NCBI GenBank assembly: GCA_003248395.1
Contig: QFNA01000043.1
Coordinates: 1 to 48,066, forward strand
Reading direction: 5' to 3'
DNA length: 48,066 bases
Source: Citromicrobium sp.
GTDB taxonomy: Bacteria; Pseudomonadota; Alphaproteobacteria; Sphingomonadales; Sphingomonadaceae
Shown: positions 24,730-32,883 of the stretch, one piece after another
Layout of the letters: each line of letters opens with the position of its first letter
Position numbering within the stretch: position 1 is the stretch's first letter
Notes under the pieces: model-generated
What the model saw: the letters and a program-made list of their open reading frames with translations, nothing else
Databases searched by the model: none
Told to the model about the DNA's origin: nothing
Position numbers and translations under genes: made by a program

Positions 24730-25755
24730 TCACCCCTGCCAGTTGCGGACTGCAGCAATCAGGCGTTCGACATGCGCAATCGGCGTGCGGCGATCGATCC
24801 CATGGCCCAGATTGAACACATGCGGCCGGCTGGCAAAGGCATCGAGGATCGCTGCGATCCGGCGCTCCAGCGCGTCGCTCCCCGCCAGCAGCACCAGCGG
24901 ATCCAGATTGCCCTGGACGGGCATGGCCTCGGGCAGTTCGCGCGCCACCCATTCCGGATCGAGCGTTTCGTCGATCCCCATCGCCTGGACGCCGGTTTCG
25001 CGCGCATAGGCCGGCAGTTTCTCGCCCGCGCCTTTCGGAAACCCGATGATCGGCACCAGCGGGTATGCTGCACGCAGGGCCGAAACGATGGCGGCATTGG
25101 GCGCAATGACCCAGCGTTCGAACTGGTCCGGCGCCAAACTGCCCGCCCAGCTGTCGAACAATTGCACCGCTTCGGCCCCCGCCTCGATCTGGCCCGACAG
25201 ATAGGTGATCGTCTCGCCAACGATGGCATCGATGATGGCCTGCAACTTGCCCGGATCGCGATAGGCGAGGCTGCGCACGTCGTGCTGGTCGCGGCTGCCC
25301 TCGCCCGCCACCATATAGGTCGCGACGGTCCATGGGCTGCCTGCGAAGCCGAGCATGGTGACGTCGTCGCCAAGGGTCGCACGGCACAGCCGGACGGTCT
25401 CGTAAATCGGCTCGTATCGCACCGGATTGCGCACCAGCGAGTCGAGATCCGCATCGACCAGCGGCGGCGAAAGTCTGGGTCCCTCGCCTGCAAGGAACTC
25501 GAGATCCTGTCCCAGCGCATGCGGCACGATCAGGATATCGGAAAACAGGATCGCACCATCGAAACCGAACCGGCGGATCGGCTGCAGCGTGATCTCGCAG
25601 GCTGCCTCGCTGTCATAGGCCAGCTCGAGAAAGCCGCCTTTTTGTGCCCGCAACTCGCGATATTCGGGCAGGTATCGGCCCGCCTGGCGCATGAGCCAGA
25701 TTGGCGCGCGCTTGGCACGATGTCCGTTCAGCGTGTCGATCAGGGGGCCGGGCAT
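24730..25755 (-). CDS. hemE: Uroporphyrinogen decarboxylase
   Basis: A 341-residue enzyme converting uroporphyrinogen III to coproporphyrinogen III. Signature 1 MRQAGRYLPEYR is at the N-terminus, then FSDILIVPHALGQDL, GFAGSPWTVATYMV, LFDSWAG and the C-terminal GNLDPLVLL and FNLGHGI blocks. The ATG at 25755 fits the family start; an in-frame extension to 25833 would run into oriC. hemE next to the origin is the classic arrangement in alphaproteobacteria such as Caulobacter. Confidence 0.96.
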   Translation of the reverse strand: MPGPLIDTLNGHRAKRAPIWLMRQAGRYLPEYRELRAQKGGFLELAYDSEAACEITLQPIRRFGFDGAILFSDILIVPHALGQDLEFLAGEGPRLSPPLVDADLDSLVRNPVRYEPIYETVRLCRATLGDDVTMLGFAGSPWTVATYMVAGEGSRDQHDVRSLAYRDPGKLQAIIDAIVGETITYLSGQIEAGAEAVQLFDSWAGSLAPDQFERWVIAPNAAIVSALRAAYPLVPIIGFPKGAGEKLPAYARETGVQAMGIDETLDPEWVARELPEAMPVQGNLDPLVLLAGSDALERRIAAILDAFASRPHVFNLGHGIDRRTPIAHVERLIAAVRNWQG

Positions 25756-26076
25756 CGTTAAGAGTCCAATCCAATAATACTTATTTATAAGAAGGTTGAA
25801 GGAGTCTGTTGGCCCTGTGGAAATCGGGCACAAAAGGCCTCTGCCCTATTTCTCCCGTCAGGGAAAGCTCGGCACCAGCGATGCGACTCGGCTGAATGCA
25901 TGAGTCGAGTCATACTTATCCATGCTGTCCCCAGCCTGCGCAAAAATCGTATTTGCTGTGCGGGAATCACCCCCGAATCGGACTCGCAACGGGGATGGAT
26001 TTGATCCCCGAACTTGTCGCCAGACCTGTCCCGTGGTTTATCCAGCGCTTCTCCACATGGCGCGGGACACTGACTC
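25756..26076. other. Chromosomal replication origin (oriC)
   Basis: This 321-nt stretch without a convincing gene lies between hemE and the PEP-synthase-regulator gene, the position of oriC in Caulobacter and other alphaproteobacteria. It has an AT-rich patch at 25770-25797 (with CTTATTTATAAG), several DnaA-box-like 9-mers, and a dense cluster of GANTC methylation sites. Genes on both sides point away from it. No full CtrA site (TTAA-N7-TTAA) was found. Position and content together make the call strong, though exact ends are arbitrary. Confidence 0.88.
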
Positions 26077-26114
26077 ATCTCGGATCGCATTCACCTTCAC
26101 CTGCTATCGGATTC
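25762..26114. promoter_or_regulatory. Cluster of ten GANTC (CcrM) methylation sites
   Basis: GANTC occurs at 25762, 25802, 25885, 25902, 25907, 25964, 25975, 25981, 26072 and 26110. In DNA of this composition about one is expected in 353 bp. GANTC is the target of the alphaproteobacterial cell-cycle methyltransferase CcrM. The sites cover the origin and the start of the next gene. Confidence 0.8.
25816..26057. promoter_or_regulatory. DnaA-box-like sites in oriC
   Basis: Against the consensus TTATCCACA: TTCTCCACA at 26049-26057 (one mismatch), TTATCCATG at 25916-25924, TTATCCAGC at 26038-26046, and ATTTCCACA on the minus strand at 25816-25824 (two mismatches each). Three of the four are on the plus strand. 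The lack of a perfect box is common in alphaproteobacterial origins. Confidence 0.6.
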
Positions 26115-26925
26115 TACCGGGGAAACGCTGGAAATGCTGGCCAATGCGGCATTGGCGCAATTCGACGATGCCGATGTGGTGCGGCATTTCTGGCCGATGG
26201 TGCGCAGTCGCCAGCATCTCGAGCGCATCGTGCCCGAACTCAAGGCCAATCCCGGGCTCGTCCTCTTCACGCTGGTCAATCCGGAAACGCGCGCTCATCT
26301 CGAACAGGTCTGCGCGACATTCGGCTTTCCGGCGGTCCCGATCCTCGACCGCGTGACCGCCGCCCTGGAAAAGGCGCTTGGGCAAGAAGCACACGGCCGG
26401 CCCGGCCGCCAGCACAAGATGGACCAGGCCTATTTCGAGCGGGTGGAGGCCATACAGTTCACCATCGCCCATGACGACGGCATCGGCTGGGAAAACTGGG
26501 AACAGGCCGATATCGTGCTTGCCGGCGTGTCGCGCAGCTCGAAAACGCCGACCAGCATCTATCTCGCCAATCGTGGTTACAAGGTCGCCAATATCCCCCT
26601 GGTGGTCGAAAGCCCGCCGCCACCCAAGCTGTTCGAACTGCAACATCCCATGGTCGTGGGCCTGACCACCGCACCCGAGCGGCTGGTCCAGATCCGCCGC
26701 AATCGTCTCCTCACGCTCAACGAACAGTCGCACACGTCCTATGTCGACAACGATCAGGTGAAGGACGAAGTCGCCTTTGCGCGGCGCATGTTCGCCGACA
26801 ATGGCTGGCCGGTGATCGATGTGACGCGCCGCTCGATCGAGGAAACCGCAGCGGCGGTGATCAAGCTTTACAGCGAGCGCGACGGCAGGCGCACGAAATC
26901 GTTCGAAGGAGTCAGGGCGATATGA
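26077..26925 (+). CDS. PEP synthase regulatory protein (DUF299 kinase/phosphorylase)
   Basis: A bifunctional ADP-dependent kinase and Pi-dependent phosphorylase family controlling PEP synthase or PPDK. The conserved N-terminus RIHLHLLSDSTGETLE is readable from 26086, and the P-loop-like GVSRSSKTPTSIYLA is in the middle, with PHPMVVGL-like QHPMVVGLTTAP and the C-terminal IDVTRRSIEETAAAVI. Odd feature: the frame is closed by a TGA at 26071 and contains no ATG, GTG or TTG before the conserved block; the first ATG (26134) would remove SDSTGET. I place the start at the ATC of 26077 (giving MSDRIHLHL, 282 residues); ATT at 26089 or CTG at 26101 are alternatives. It starts directly at the edge of oriC and overlaps maf. 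Confidence 0.85.
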   Translation: MSDRIHLHLLSDSTGETLEMLANAALAQFDDADVVRHFWPMVRSRQHLERIVPELKANPGLVLFTLVNPETRAHLEQVCATFGFPAVPILDRVTAALEKALGQEAHGRPGRQHKMDQAYFERVEAIQFTIAHDDGIGWENWEQADIVLAGVSRSSKTPTSIYLANRGYKVANIPLVVESPPPPKLFELQHPMVVGLTTAPERLVQIRRNRLLTLNEQSHTSYVDNDQVKDEVAFARRMFADNGWPVIDVTRRSIEETAAAVIKLYSERDGRRTKSFEGVRAI

Positions 26926-27527
26926 GCATGCTGGCGGGCAGCGGGATCGTGCTGGCGTCGAACAGCGCCTCGCGCAAGGCGATGCTGGCTGCGGCAGGCG
27001 TTGCCTTCGAAGTCCAGGCTGCCGATGTCGACGAACGCGCGATCGAGGCTGAAATGGGCGATGCCGAACCCGAAGAGGTGGCACAGGCGCTTGCTGCGGC
27101 CAAGGCAGCTGCGGTTTCGGCGCTTCGACCGGACGCGCTGGTGCTCGGGTCGGATTCGCTGGTGACGGCCGGCGGGCGGCGGTTCGACAAGCCACGCTCG
27201 ATCGAGGAAGCCGCAAACCATCTGCGCGCCTTTTCCGGCACGGTCATGGCCTTGCACAGCGCTGCGGCATTTTCTCGCGGGGGTAGGATTGTCCGTGTGG
27301 AATCCAACTTCGCCACGCTTCATATGCGCGAGCTTAGCGAGGATTTCATCGACGCCTATCTCGCCACCGAATGGCCCGCCGTCGCCCAATGCGTCGGCGT
27401 TTTCCGCATCGAAGGTCCGGGTGTCCAGCTGTTCGATCGCATCATCGGCGACCAGTTCACCGTCCTCGGTATGCCGCTGCTCCAGGTGCTTGCAGCACTG
27501 CGCGACGAAGGCGTCCTCGCGCAGTGA
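26922..27527 (+). CDS. maf: Maf-family nucleotide pyrophosphatase
   Basis: A 201-residue nucleotide pyrophosphatase of the Maf/YceF type that hydrolyses non-canonical or modified nucleoside triphosphates. The N-terminal LASNSASRKAMLAAAGV is the SxSxxR-x-L signature region, followed by the catalytic-aspartate block LVLGSDSLV, and the C-terminal AGVFRIEG-like VGVFRIEGPGVQLFDRIIGD. The ATG overlaps the preceding stop (ATGA) and its own stop overlaps the aroE GTG. Length is normal. Confidence 0.92.
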   Translation: MSMLAGSGIVLASNSASRKAMLAAAGVAFEVQAADVDERAIEAEMGDAEPEEVAQALAAAKAAAVSALRPDALVLGSDSLVTAGGRRFDKPRSIEEAANHLRAFSGTVMALHSAAAFSRGGRIVRVESNFATLHMRELSEDFIDAYLATEWPAVAQCVGVFRIEGPGVQLFDRIIGDQFTVLGMPLLQVLAALRDEGVLAQ

Positions 27528-28378
27528 CGGTCTATGCCGAAGTGATCGGCGATCCGGTCGCCCAATCCAAATCGCCCGCCATCCATGGCTTCTGGATCGA
27601 AAAGCTCGGGCTCGATGCCGATTACAGCGCAACGGCCGTCGTCCCATCCGAACTCGCCGACTATATTGCCCGACGTCGCAGCGACCCGAGATGGGTTGGC
27701 TGCAATGTTACCATGCCGCACAAGCAGGCGATCATCCCGCTGCTCGACCGTCTCGACCCGCTTGCCCGCCGCGTCGGCGCGGTGAACACCGTCACCCGCG
27801 CTGCCGACGGCAAGCTGGTCGGCCGAAACACCGATGTTGCCGGCTTCCTCGAACCGTTGCACGCCCGGCTGGCCGAACGGCACTATTTCCGGATGGCGCG
27901 CGTCCTCGGAACCGGGGGCGCCGCGCGCGCCATCGTGGCAGGGCTGGCCCGGGAGGGGTTCACCATCGTGCTCGCCGGGCGCAATCCGGAAAAGGCTCGC
28001 GCGCTCCTCGACGAACTCGATCCGGGCGGCGAACATCATGTTGCGCCGCTCGATCACTTTGCCGAGCCGACCGATTTCGCATTCGACGATCGCGAGGGCT
28101 GCTGCGACCTCGTCATCAATGCCTCGCCCTTGGGCATGCGCGGCCAGCCACCCCTCACTTTCGACTGGAGCCATGCACCGCCCGGCTCGCTCGCCTACGA
28201 TATCGTGACCGACCCCGTCGAAACCGACTTCCTCGAGAATGCCCGAGCCGCCGGCTTCGAGACGATCGACGGGCTTGCCATGCTGATCGGCCAGGCCGCG
28301 GCGGCTTTCACCCATTTCTTCGGCGTCGCGCCTCCGCGCGAACACGATGCCGAATTGCGTGAAAGGCTCGGCGCGTGA
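27524..28378 (+). CDS. aroE: Shikimate dehydrogenase
   Basis: A 284-residue NADPH-dependent enzyme of aromatic amino acid synthesis. The shikimate-binding N-terminal block VIGDPVAQSKSPAIHG, the catalytic lysine in NVTMPHKQ, AVNTVTR, GRNTDVAGF with the partner aspartate, the NADP loop LGTGGAARAI and AGRNPEKA, and the C-terminal DGLAMLIGQAAAAF are all present. The start is GTG at 27524, overlapping the maf stop (GTGA). The coaE start overlaps its own stop. Confidence 0.96.
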   Translation: MTVYAEVIGDPVAQSKSPAIHGFWIEKLGLDADYSATAVVPSELADYIARRRSDPRWVGCNVTMPHKQAIIPLLDRLDPLARRVGAVNTVTRAADGKLVGRNTDVAGFLEPLHARLAERHYFRMARVLGTGGAARAIVAGLAREGFTIVLAGRNPEKARALLDELDPGGEHHVAPLDHFAEPTDFAFDDREGCCDLVINASPLGMRGQPPLTFDWSHAPPGSLAYDIVTDPVETDFLENARAAGFETIDGLAMLIGQAAAAFTHFFGVAPPREHDAELRERLGA

Positions 28379-28989
28379 CCCGCCCGCTCCTCGTCGGGCT
28401 GACCGGTTCGATCGGGATGGGCAAATCGACGGTGGCGGCCATGTTCGAAGCCGCCGGCATTCCGGTATTCGACGCCGATGCAGAGGTCCGCAAGATGCAG
28501 GGGCCGGGCGGCGAGTTGCTCGGCGAGATCGAAGCCGCCTTTCCCGGGTCGACCGGCGAATCGGGCGTCTTGCGCGATAAGCTCGGGGAACTTGTATTCG
28601 ACGATCCCGCAGTCCTCGCCCGGCTCGAGGCCATCGTCCATCCGGCCGTTGCGCGCAAACGCGAGGCCTTCCTCATCGCTCATGCACGGGCGCCTTTCGT
28701 CATACTCGACATCCCGTTGCTGTTCGAAAAGGGCGGGAACACCTCGCTGGACCGGGTCGTCGTCGTCTCGACTTCTGCCGAACAGCAGCGCGAGCGGGTT
28801 CTGGCAAGGCCCGGAATGACCGAGGAAAAGTTCGCCGATATCCTTTCGCTGCAGACCCCCGATGCCCACAAGCGCGCACTCGCGGACCATGTTATCGACA
28901 CCGGAACCACGCTCGCTGAAACAGAGGATGCCGTGCTGGCCCTGATTGAGGATTTGCGCGCCGCGGCCATGTCGCTTCGCCCGAAATAG
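28375..28989 (+). CDS. coaE: Dephospho-CoA kinase
   Basis: A 204-residue kinase for the last step of coenzyme A synthesis. P-loop GLTGSIGMGKST is at 8-19, then VFDADAEV, IVHPAVARKREAFL, and ILDIPLLFEKG with the core D-I-P-L-L-F-E motif. The GTG start at 28375 overlaps the aroE stop. It belongs to the series maf-aroE-coaE-dnaQ that follows oriC in many alphaproteobacteria. Confidence 0.96.
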   Translation: MTRPLLVGLTGSIGMGKSTVAAMFEAAGIPVFDADAEVRKMQGPGGELLGEIEAAFPGSTGESGVLRDKLGELVFDDPAVLARLEAIVHPAVARKREAFLIAHARAPFVILDIPLLFEKGGNTSLDRVVVVSTSAEQQRERVLARPGMTEEKFADILSLQTPDAHKRALADHVIDTGTTLAETEDAVLALIEDLRAAAMSLRPK

Positions 28990-29037
28990 CGCGTAACCCT
29001 CTTGTAATCTCGCCACCCCGGTCCGATAGTCTCTTCA

Positions 29038-29721
29038 ATGCGCGAAATCGTGTTCGATACCGAAACCACAGGCCTGGATCCCAGGACCGGGGATCGGATG
29101 GTCGAGATCGGGTGTGTAGAACTACTCAATCTCGTGCCCACTGGCGCAACATTTCATGCCTATTACAATCCGGAGCGTGACATGCCGGCCGGTGCCGAGG
29201 CGGTTCATGGGCTTTCGACCGCCTTCCTCTCCGACAAGGGCCTGTTCCGCGACGGTGCAGAGGACTTGCTGGCGTTCATCGGAGACGCGCCACTGGTTGC
29301 GCACAATGCCGGCTTCGACTTTGCGTTTCTCAATGCTGAGCTGGCGCGTTGCGAACGCGATGCGGTGTCGCTGGACCGGATGGTCGACACGGTGGCGCTG
29401 GCGAAAAAGAAGCATCCCGGGGCAAAGCTATCGCTCGATGCGCTGTGCACGCGCTACGGGATCGATCGCAGCCACCGTGTCAAACATGGCGCGTTGCTCG
29501 ATGCCGAACTGCTCGCGCAGGTCTATGTCGAACTCAAGGGCGGGCGCCAGATTGGACTGGAGCTCGCGGCTGATGCGGTGGAGCGGGTCGCCGACCCCGT
29601 CGCCGTGCGAAAGGCGCCCGCGGGCCCCATTCGCCAACCACGCCCCCACGCGCCGAACGCAGAAGAGTTGCAGCGGCATCGGGAATTCATGAGCGGGATC
29701 GAAAACGCTCTCTGGGGATAG
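29038..29721 (+). CDS. dnaQ: DNA polymerase III epsilon subunit (proofreading)
   Basis: A 227-residue 3'-5' exonuclease. Exo I FDTETTGLD with D7 and E9, Exo II HNAGFDFAFLNAEL, and Exo III HGALLDAELLAQVY with its catalytic histidine are intact. The C-terminal 60 residues are proline-rich, as expected for the linker that contacts the polymerase alpha subunit. The 48-nt gap after coaE has no evident promoter, so it is probably still in the oriC-proximal operon. Confidence 0.95.
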   Translation: MREIVFDTETTGLDPRTGDRMVEIGCVELLNLVPTGATFHAYYNPERDMPAGAEAVHGLSTAFLSDKGLFRDGAEDLLAFIGDAPLVAHNAGFDFAFLNAELARCERDAVSLDRMVDTVALAKKKHPGAKLSLDALCTRYGIDRSHRVKHGALLDAELLAQVYVELKGGRQIGLELAADAVERVADPVAVRKAPAGPIRQPRPHAPNAEELQRHREFMSGIENALWG

Positions 29722-29795
29722 GTTTCATCCAGACGACATCCGGGAAGACGGGCCGGAGCGGGATCGTCGGGGCGCGACAAAGGAGTAGTAAGAAT

Positions 29796-30365
29796 ATGGA
29801 TATCCGCGTTTCGGGCCACCAGATCGACACTGGCGCTTCCTTGCAAAGCCATGTTGAGGACCGTTTGCAGGGCATTGTCGAAAAATATTTCAATCGAGCG
29901 ATCAGTTCGCACGTAACCTTCGGCAAGGCCGCGGGCGGCGCCTACTCTGCGGATATCGTCACGCACGTGATGCAGGGACTGATCTTGAAGGGTCATGCTG
30001 AAGCGCATGATGTCCACCAGTCGTTCGATCAGGCCGCCGCCAAGATCGAGAAACAGCTACGTCGCTACAAGCGCCGGCTCAAGGACCGTCATGAACAGGC
30101 CAGCCACGCAATGCGCGAAGAAGAGGCGGCATATACGATTTTCGCGGCGCCCGAACCCGATACAGAAGAAGAGGTTGGCGAAGACAGCCCGCCGGTGATT
30201 GCCGAGACCAGCGCCATGATCCCCGAATGTTCGGTCGCCGATGCGGTCATGCTGCTCGATCTGCAGAACAGCAATGCGCTCCTGTTCAAGAATGGCGCGA
30301 CGGAGACGCATAACATGGTCTACCGCCGGTCCGACGGGTCGATCGGTTGGGTCGAGCCGCGCTAG
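29796..30365 (+). CDS. hpf: Ribosome hibernation promoting factor, long form
   Basis: A 189-residue HPF that dimerises 70S ribosomes in resting cells. The N-terminal domain (1-110) opens MDIRVSGHQIDTGASL and has the basic segment KQLRRYKRRLKDRH; the C-terminal dimerisation domain (about 135-189) has VADAVMLLDLQNSNALLFKN and the end segment NMVYRRSDGSIGWVEP. The ATG at 29796 has an AAGGAGTAGTAAG ribosome site. It is well separated from dnaQ by 74 nt, where no clear promoter or terminator was recognised. Confidence 0.96.
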   Translation: MDIRVSGHQIDTGASLQSHVEDRLQGIVEKYFNRAISSHVTFGKAAGGAYSADIVTHVMQGLILKGHAEAHDVHQSFDQAAAKIEKQLRRYKRRLKDRHEQASHAMREEEAAYTIFAAPEPDTEEEVGEDSPPVIAETSAMIPECSVADAVMLLDLQNSNALLFKNGATETHNMVYRRSDGSIGWVEPR

Positions 30366-30376
30366 GTCGAGCCACG

Positions 30377-30835
30377 GTGGACGGGGCGGACAATAGCGGC
30401 GCAAGCGGCCATTGGCGTGCGCTCGAGCGGCTCTACGCCTCCGCCCCGATCAACCAGCATTTCGACTCCACTCTCGAAGTGACAGGCGAAGGGCGCGCCC
30501 GGATCACCTTCGCGATCGACGAGACTGCATACCATGCGGGCGGTGCTGCTCACGGGACCATCTATTTCAAAATGCTTGATGATGCCGCTTTCTATGCCGC
30601 AAACACCCTCGTGACCGACCGCTTCCTCCTGACCACCTCGTTCAACCTGCATTTCACCAAGCCCGTGAGAGCGGGTCGGGTGGTGGCAGAGGGGCGTTGG
30701 GTGAGCGGCAGACGGCGAGTGTTCGTGGCGGAATCGCGCCTGGTGGATGAGGAAGGCGACGAAATCGGACGCGGTACGGGGACATTCATGAAATCGCGCA
30801 TCCCTTTGTCTGGCCTTGCCGGCTATTCGGGCTAG
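30377..30835 (+). CDS. PaaI-type hotdog-fold thioesterase
   Basis: A 152-residue hotdog-fold protein, predicted to hydrolyse acyl-CoA thioesters. The core is GRARITFAIDETAYHAGGAAHG, with the active-site segment AAHGTIYFKMLDDAAFYAAN, then LLTTSFNLHFTKPVRAGRV and AEGRWVSGRRRVFVAESRLV. The start is taken as GTG at 30377; an ATG-less upstream region and the family start support it. It lies 11 nt after hpf, so the two may be co-transcribed. Confidence 0.85.
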   Translation: MDGADNSGASGHWRALERLYASAPINQHFDSTLEVTGEGRARITFAIDETAYHAGGAAHGTIYFKMLDDAAFYAANTLVTDRFLLTTSFNLHFTKPVRAGRVVAEGRWVSGRRRVFVAESRLVDEEGDEIGRGTGTFMKSRIPLSGLAGYSG

Positions 30836-30841
30836 CGTGGC

Positions 30842-31180
30842 ATGGCTACGCCCAGGCTCCCTGCACATCTGGAGGTTTCCGGTCTGATCCGCCAGGTCCA
30901 GACCGCCGGCGGATTCGCGACGGTGTTGCAAAAGGGAGAGCGCGATGCCGGGATTGTCTTGCTGTTAACCACGAATGGTGGCCAAAACATTCGCTTGTGG
31001 GAACGGATGCCCCAGTTGGACGGGTCCCGCACGTTCACCGAGACCAAGGCGCAGAGCATTGAAAATACGCAAGAATTTGACGAGTATATCAGGCGCAGGA
31101 TGAGCCAGGATCCCGACGCATGGGTTCTGGAACTGGATATCGCAGACGCCGAACGGTTTATCGACTCTGCTGCCGATTAA
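30842..31180 (+). CDS. DUF1491 family protein
   Basis: A 112-residue protein matching the alphaproteobacterial DUF1491 family: RLPAHLEVSGLIRQVQTAGG, then FATVLQKGERDAG, the repeat-like LWERMPQLDGSRTFT, and DAWVLELDIADAERFI. Function is unknown. It follows the thioesterase by 6 nt and is the last gene of this run. The 199 nt after it hold a weak promoter-like pair (TTGACT at 31182-31187 and TATTTG at 31204-31209) for the next gene. Confidence 0.85.
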   Translation: MATPRLPAHLEVSGLIRQVQTAGGFATVLQKGERDAGIVLLLTTNGGQNIRLWERMPQLDGSRTFTETKAQSIENTQEFDEYIRRRMSQDPDAWVLELDIADAERFIDSAAD

Positions 31181-31379
31181 CTTGACTCGGTTGCATATGA
31201 GACTATTTGGCCGCGCAACTTCGATGCGCAGGCGGCTTGTCTTGACAATGGGGTCGACAAACTAGCGCGCAGACGGGGGGCGAGCGGCAGGCTCGCAGTG
31301 GAACACATTTCAAGACGCGCCAGACGCGCATCGGTTCCCGGCCTGCGACTGCGAGTTCACCGCCGTAAAATTCGAGAAC

Positions 31380-32027
31380 ATGCGTAAGAGTTTCATTGCC
31401 ACCGCGGCATCTGCCGCGGCTCTCATATCGACGCTTGCCGGTGCGGAAGAAACCGGCACACCTGCCCAGGTCGCTGACGTAGCGACTACAGAGGCCGCCC
31501 CCGAAGAGACGCTGACCAGCGAGGTCGTTCCGCTCTTCGTCGAGGCAGAGGTAGTCCAGGAACTGCCCGAAGATACTGAAGACGATGTAGTCGCAGAAAC
31601 CACCGACGCCACCTCGCTGCATCAACTCGTTGCCGACATGGACAGCGGCGAATCGATGTCGGAAGAGATGCGCTGCCTCGCGGGTGCCATCTATTTCGAA
31701 TCACGCGGCGAACCGCTCGAAGGGCAACTCGCCGTGGCGCAGGTCATTATCAATCGCGCCGAATCGCGCCAGTTCCCCTCCAGCTATTGCGGTGTGGTTT
31801 ACCAACGCGCCCAGTTCAGTTTCGTACGTGGCGGTTCGATGCCGCGAATCCGCACCGGTTCCTCTGCCTGGAAACGCGCTCAGGCCGTGGCGCGGATCGC
31901 CCATCAGGGGTTGTGGGAAAGCGAAGCCGATGATTCGCTGTATTTCCATGCGAAATACGTTCGTCCGGGCTGGGCCCGGAAAAAAGTCGCGCGCGCACAC
32001 ATCGATACGCACATATTCTATCGTTAA
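31380..32027 (+). CDS. SleB-like cell wall hydrolase, exported
   Basis: A 215-residue exported peptidoglycan hydrolase. A signal peptide (MRKSFIATAASAAALISTLAGA) is followed by an acidic, low-complexity linker to about residue 95, and a SleB/hydrolase_2 domain: MRCLAGAIYFESRGEPLEGQ with the catalytic glutamate, AVAQVIINRAESRQFP, SYCGVVYQRAQFSFV and the C-terminal LYFHAKYVRPGW. Predicted as a lytic transglycosylase-type enzyme acting on the cell wall. Intact. Confidence 0.88.
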   Translation: MRKSFIATAASAAALISTLAGAEETGTPAQVADVATTEAAPEETLTSEVVPLFVEAEVVQELPEDTEDDVVAETTDATSLHQLVADMDSGESMSEEMRCLAGAIYFESRGEPLEGQLAVAQVIINRAESRQFPSSYCGVVYQRAQFSFVRGGSMPRIRTGSSAWKRAQAVARIAHQGLWESEADDSLYFHAKYVRPGWARKKVARAHIDTHIFYR

Positions 32028-32066
32028 TTAGCGCGTTCGGAAGCTCGTGCCTTCTTTACGCGGGAC

Positions 32067-32846
32067 CTACGCTTCGGTGGACAGTTCGACCCAGACCGGA
32101 GCGTGGTCGCTCGCCTTTTCCCTGCCGCGGTATTCCTTGTCGACGCCTGCTGAAATCATGCGATCGGCCAGCTCTGGCGACAGCAGCATATGGTCGATCC
32201 GGAATCCGTGATCGCGCTGCCAGGCGCCTGCCTGGTAGTCCCAATATGTCCAGACGCCGCCTTTCGGATTGAGCGTGTCGAGGGCATCGGTCCACCCGTC
32301 GTTTAGCAGGCGGGTGTAGGCTCGGCGTGATTCCGGTTGCATCAGCGCATCGTCCGCCATGGCCTTGGGCGACCAGACATCCTTGTCCTGCGGGATCACG
32401 TTGAAATCGCCGACCAGGGCGGTTGGGATTTCCTGTTCCGACAGCGAGGCCGCGTGCCGGCGCAATCTTTCCATCCAGGCAATCTTGTAATCGAACTTGG
32501 GTCCCGGCTGCGGATTGCCATTGGGCAGATAGATACAACCGACCCGCACGCCCTCGATGTCCGCCTCGAGATAGCGCGATTGTTCGTCCGTATCGTCGCC
32601 GGGGAGGCCGCGTTGCGTTTCGACCGGTTCGATGCCGTCCGCAAGGATGGCGACCCCATTAAAGCTTTTCTGCCCGTGCCAGATCGAGTGATAGCCGATC
32701 GCGGAGAAGTCCTCCGCGGGGAAGCCTGAATCCTGGCTCTTCACTTCCTGCAGGCAGACAACCTTCGGCCGGGTTTCTTCCAGCCATTCCTTGAGCCGCG
32801 GCAGGCGGGCCTTGATCCCGTTGATGTTGAAGCTGGCGATGCGCAT
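32067..32846 (-). CDS. xth: Exodeoxyribonuclease III
   Basis: A 259-residue AP endonuclease/3'-5' exonuclease for base excision repair. Motifs: MRIASFNINGIKARL at the start, LQEVKSQD with the metal-binding glutamate, IYLPNGNPQPGPKFDYK, GDFNVIPQDKDVW, GVWTYWDYQAGAWQRDHGFRIDH with its core, and the C-terminal SDHAPVWVEL. The ATG at 32846 matches the family; a longer frame exists to 32993 but is not family-like. It is 37 nt downstream of erpA on the same strand. Confidence 0.95.
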   Translation of the reverse strand: MRIASFNINGIKARLPRLKEWLEETRPKVVCLQEVKSQDSGFPAEDFSAIGYHSIWHGQKSFNGVAILADGIEPVETQRGLPGDDTDEQSRYLEADIEGVRVGCIYLPNGNPQPGPKFDYKIAWMERLRRHAASLSEQEIPTALVGDFNVIPQDKDVWSPKAMADDALMQPESRRAYTRLLNDGWTDALDTLNPKGGVWTYWDYQAGAWQRDHGFRIDHMLLSPELADRMISAGVDKEYRGREKASDHAPVWVELSTEA

Positions 32847-32883
32847 GGGCATGCGATGCCCGAAAGCCGCCGAAAGGTCTAAT

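Noticed and set aside
25755..25833. Longer hemE starting at 25833
   Set aside because: The 26 extra residues are not family-like and would cover the AT-rich part of oriC.
25756..26076. Full CtrA sites (TTAA-N7-TTAA) in the origin
   Set aside because: None found; only an isolated TTAA at 25758-25761.
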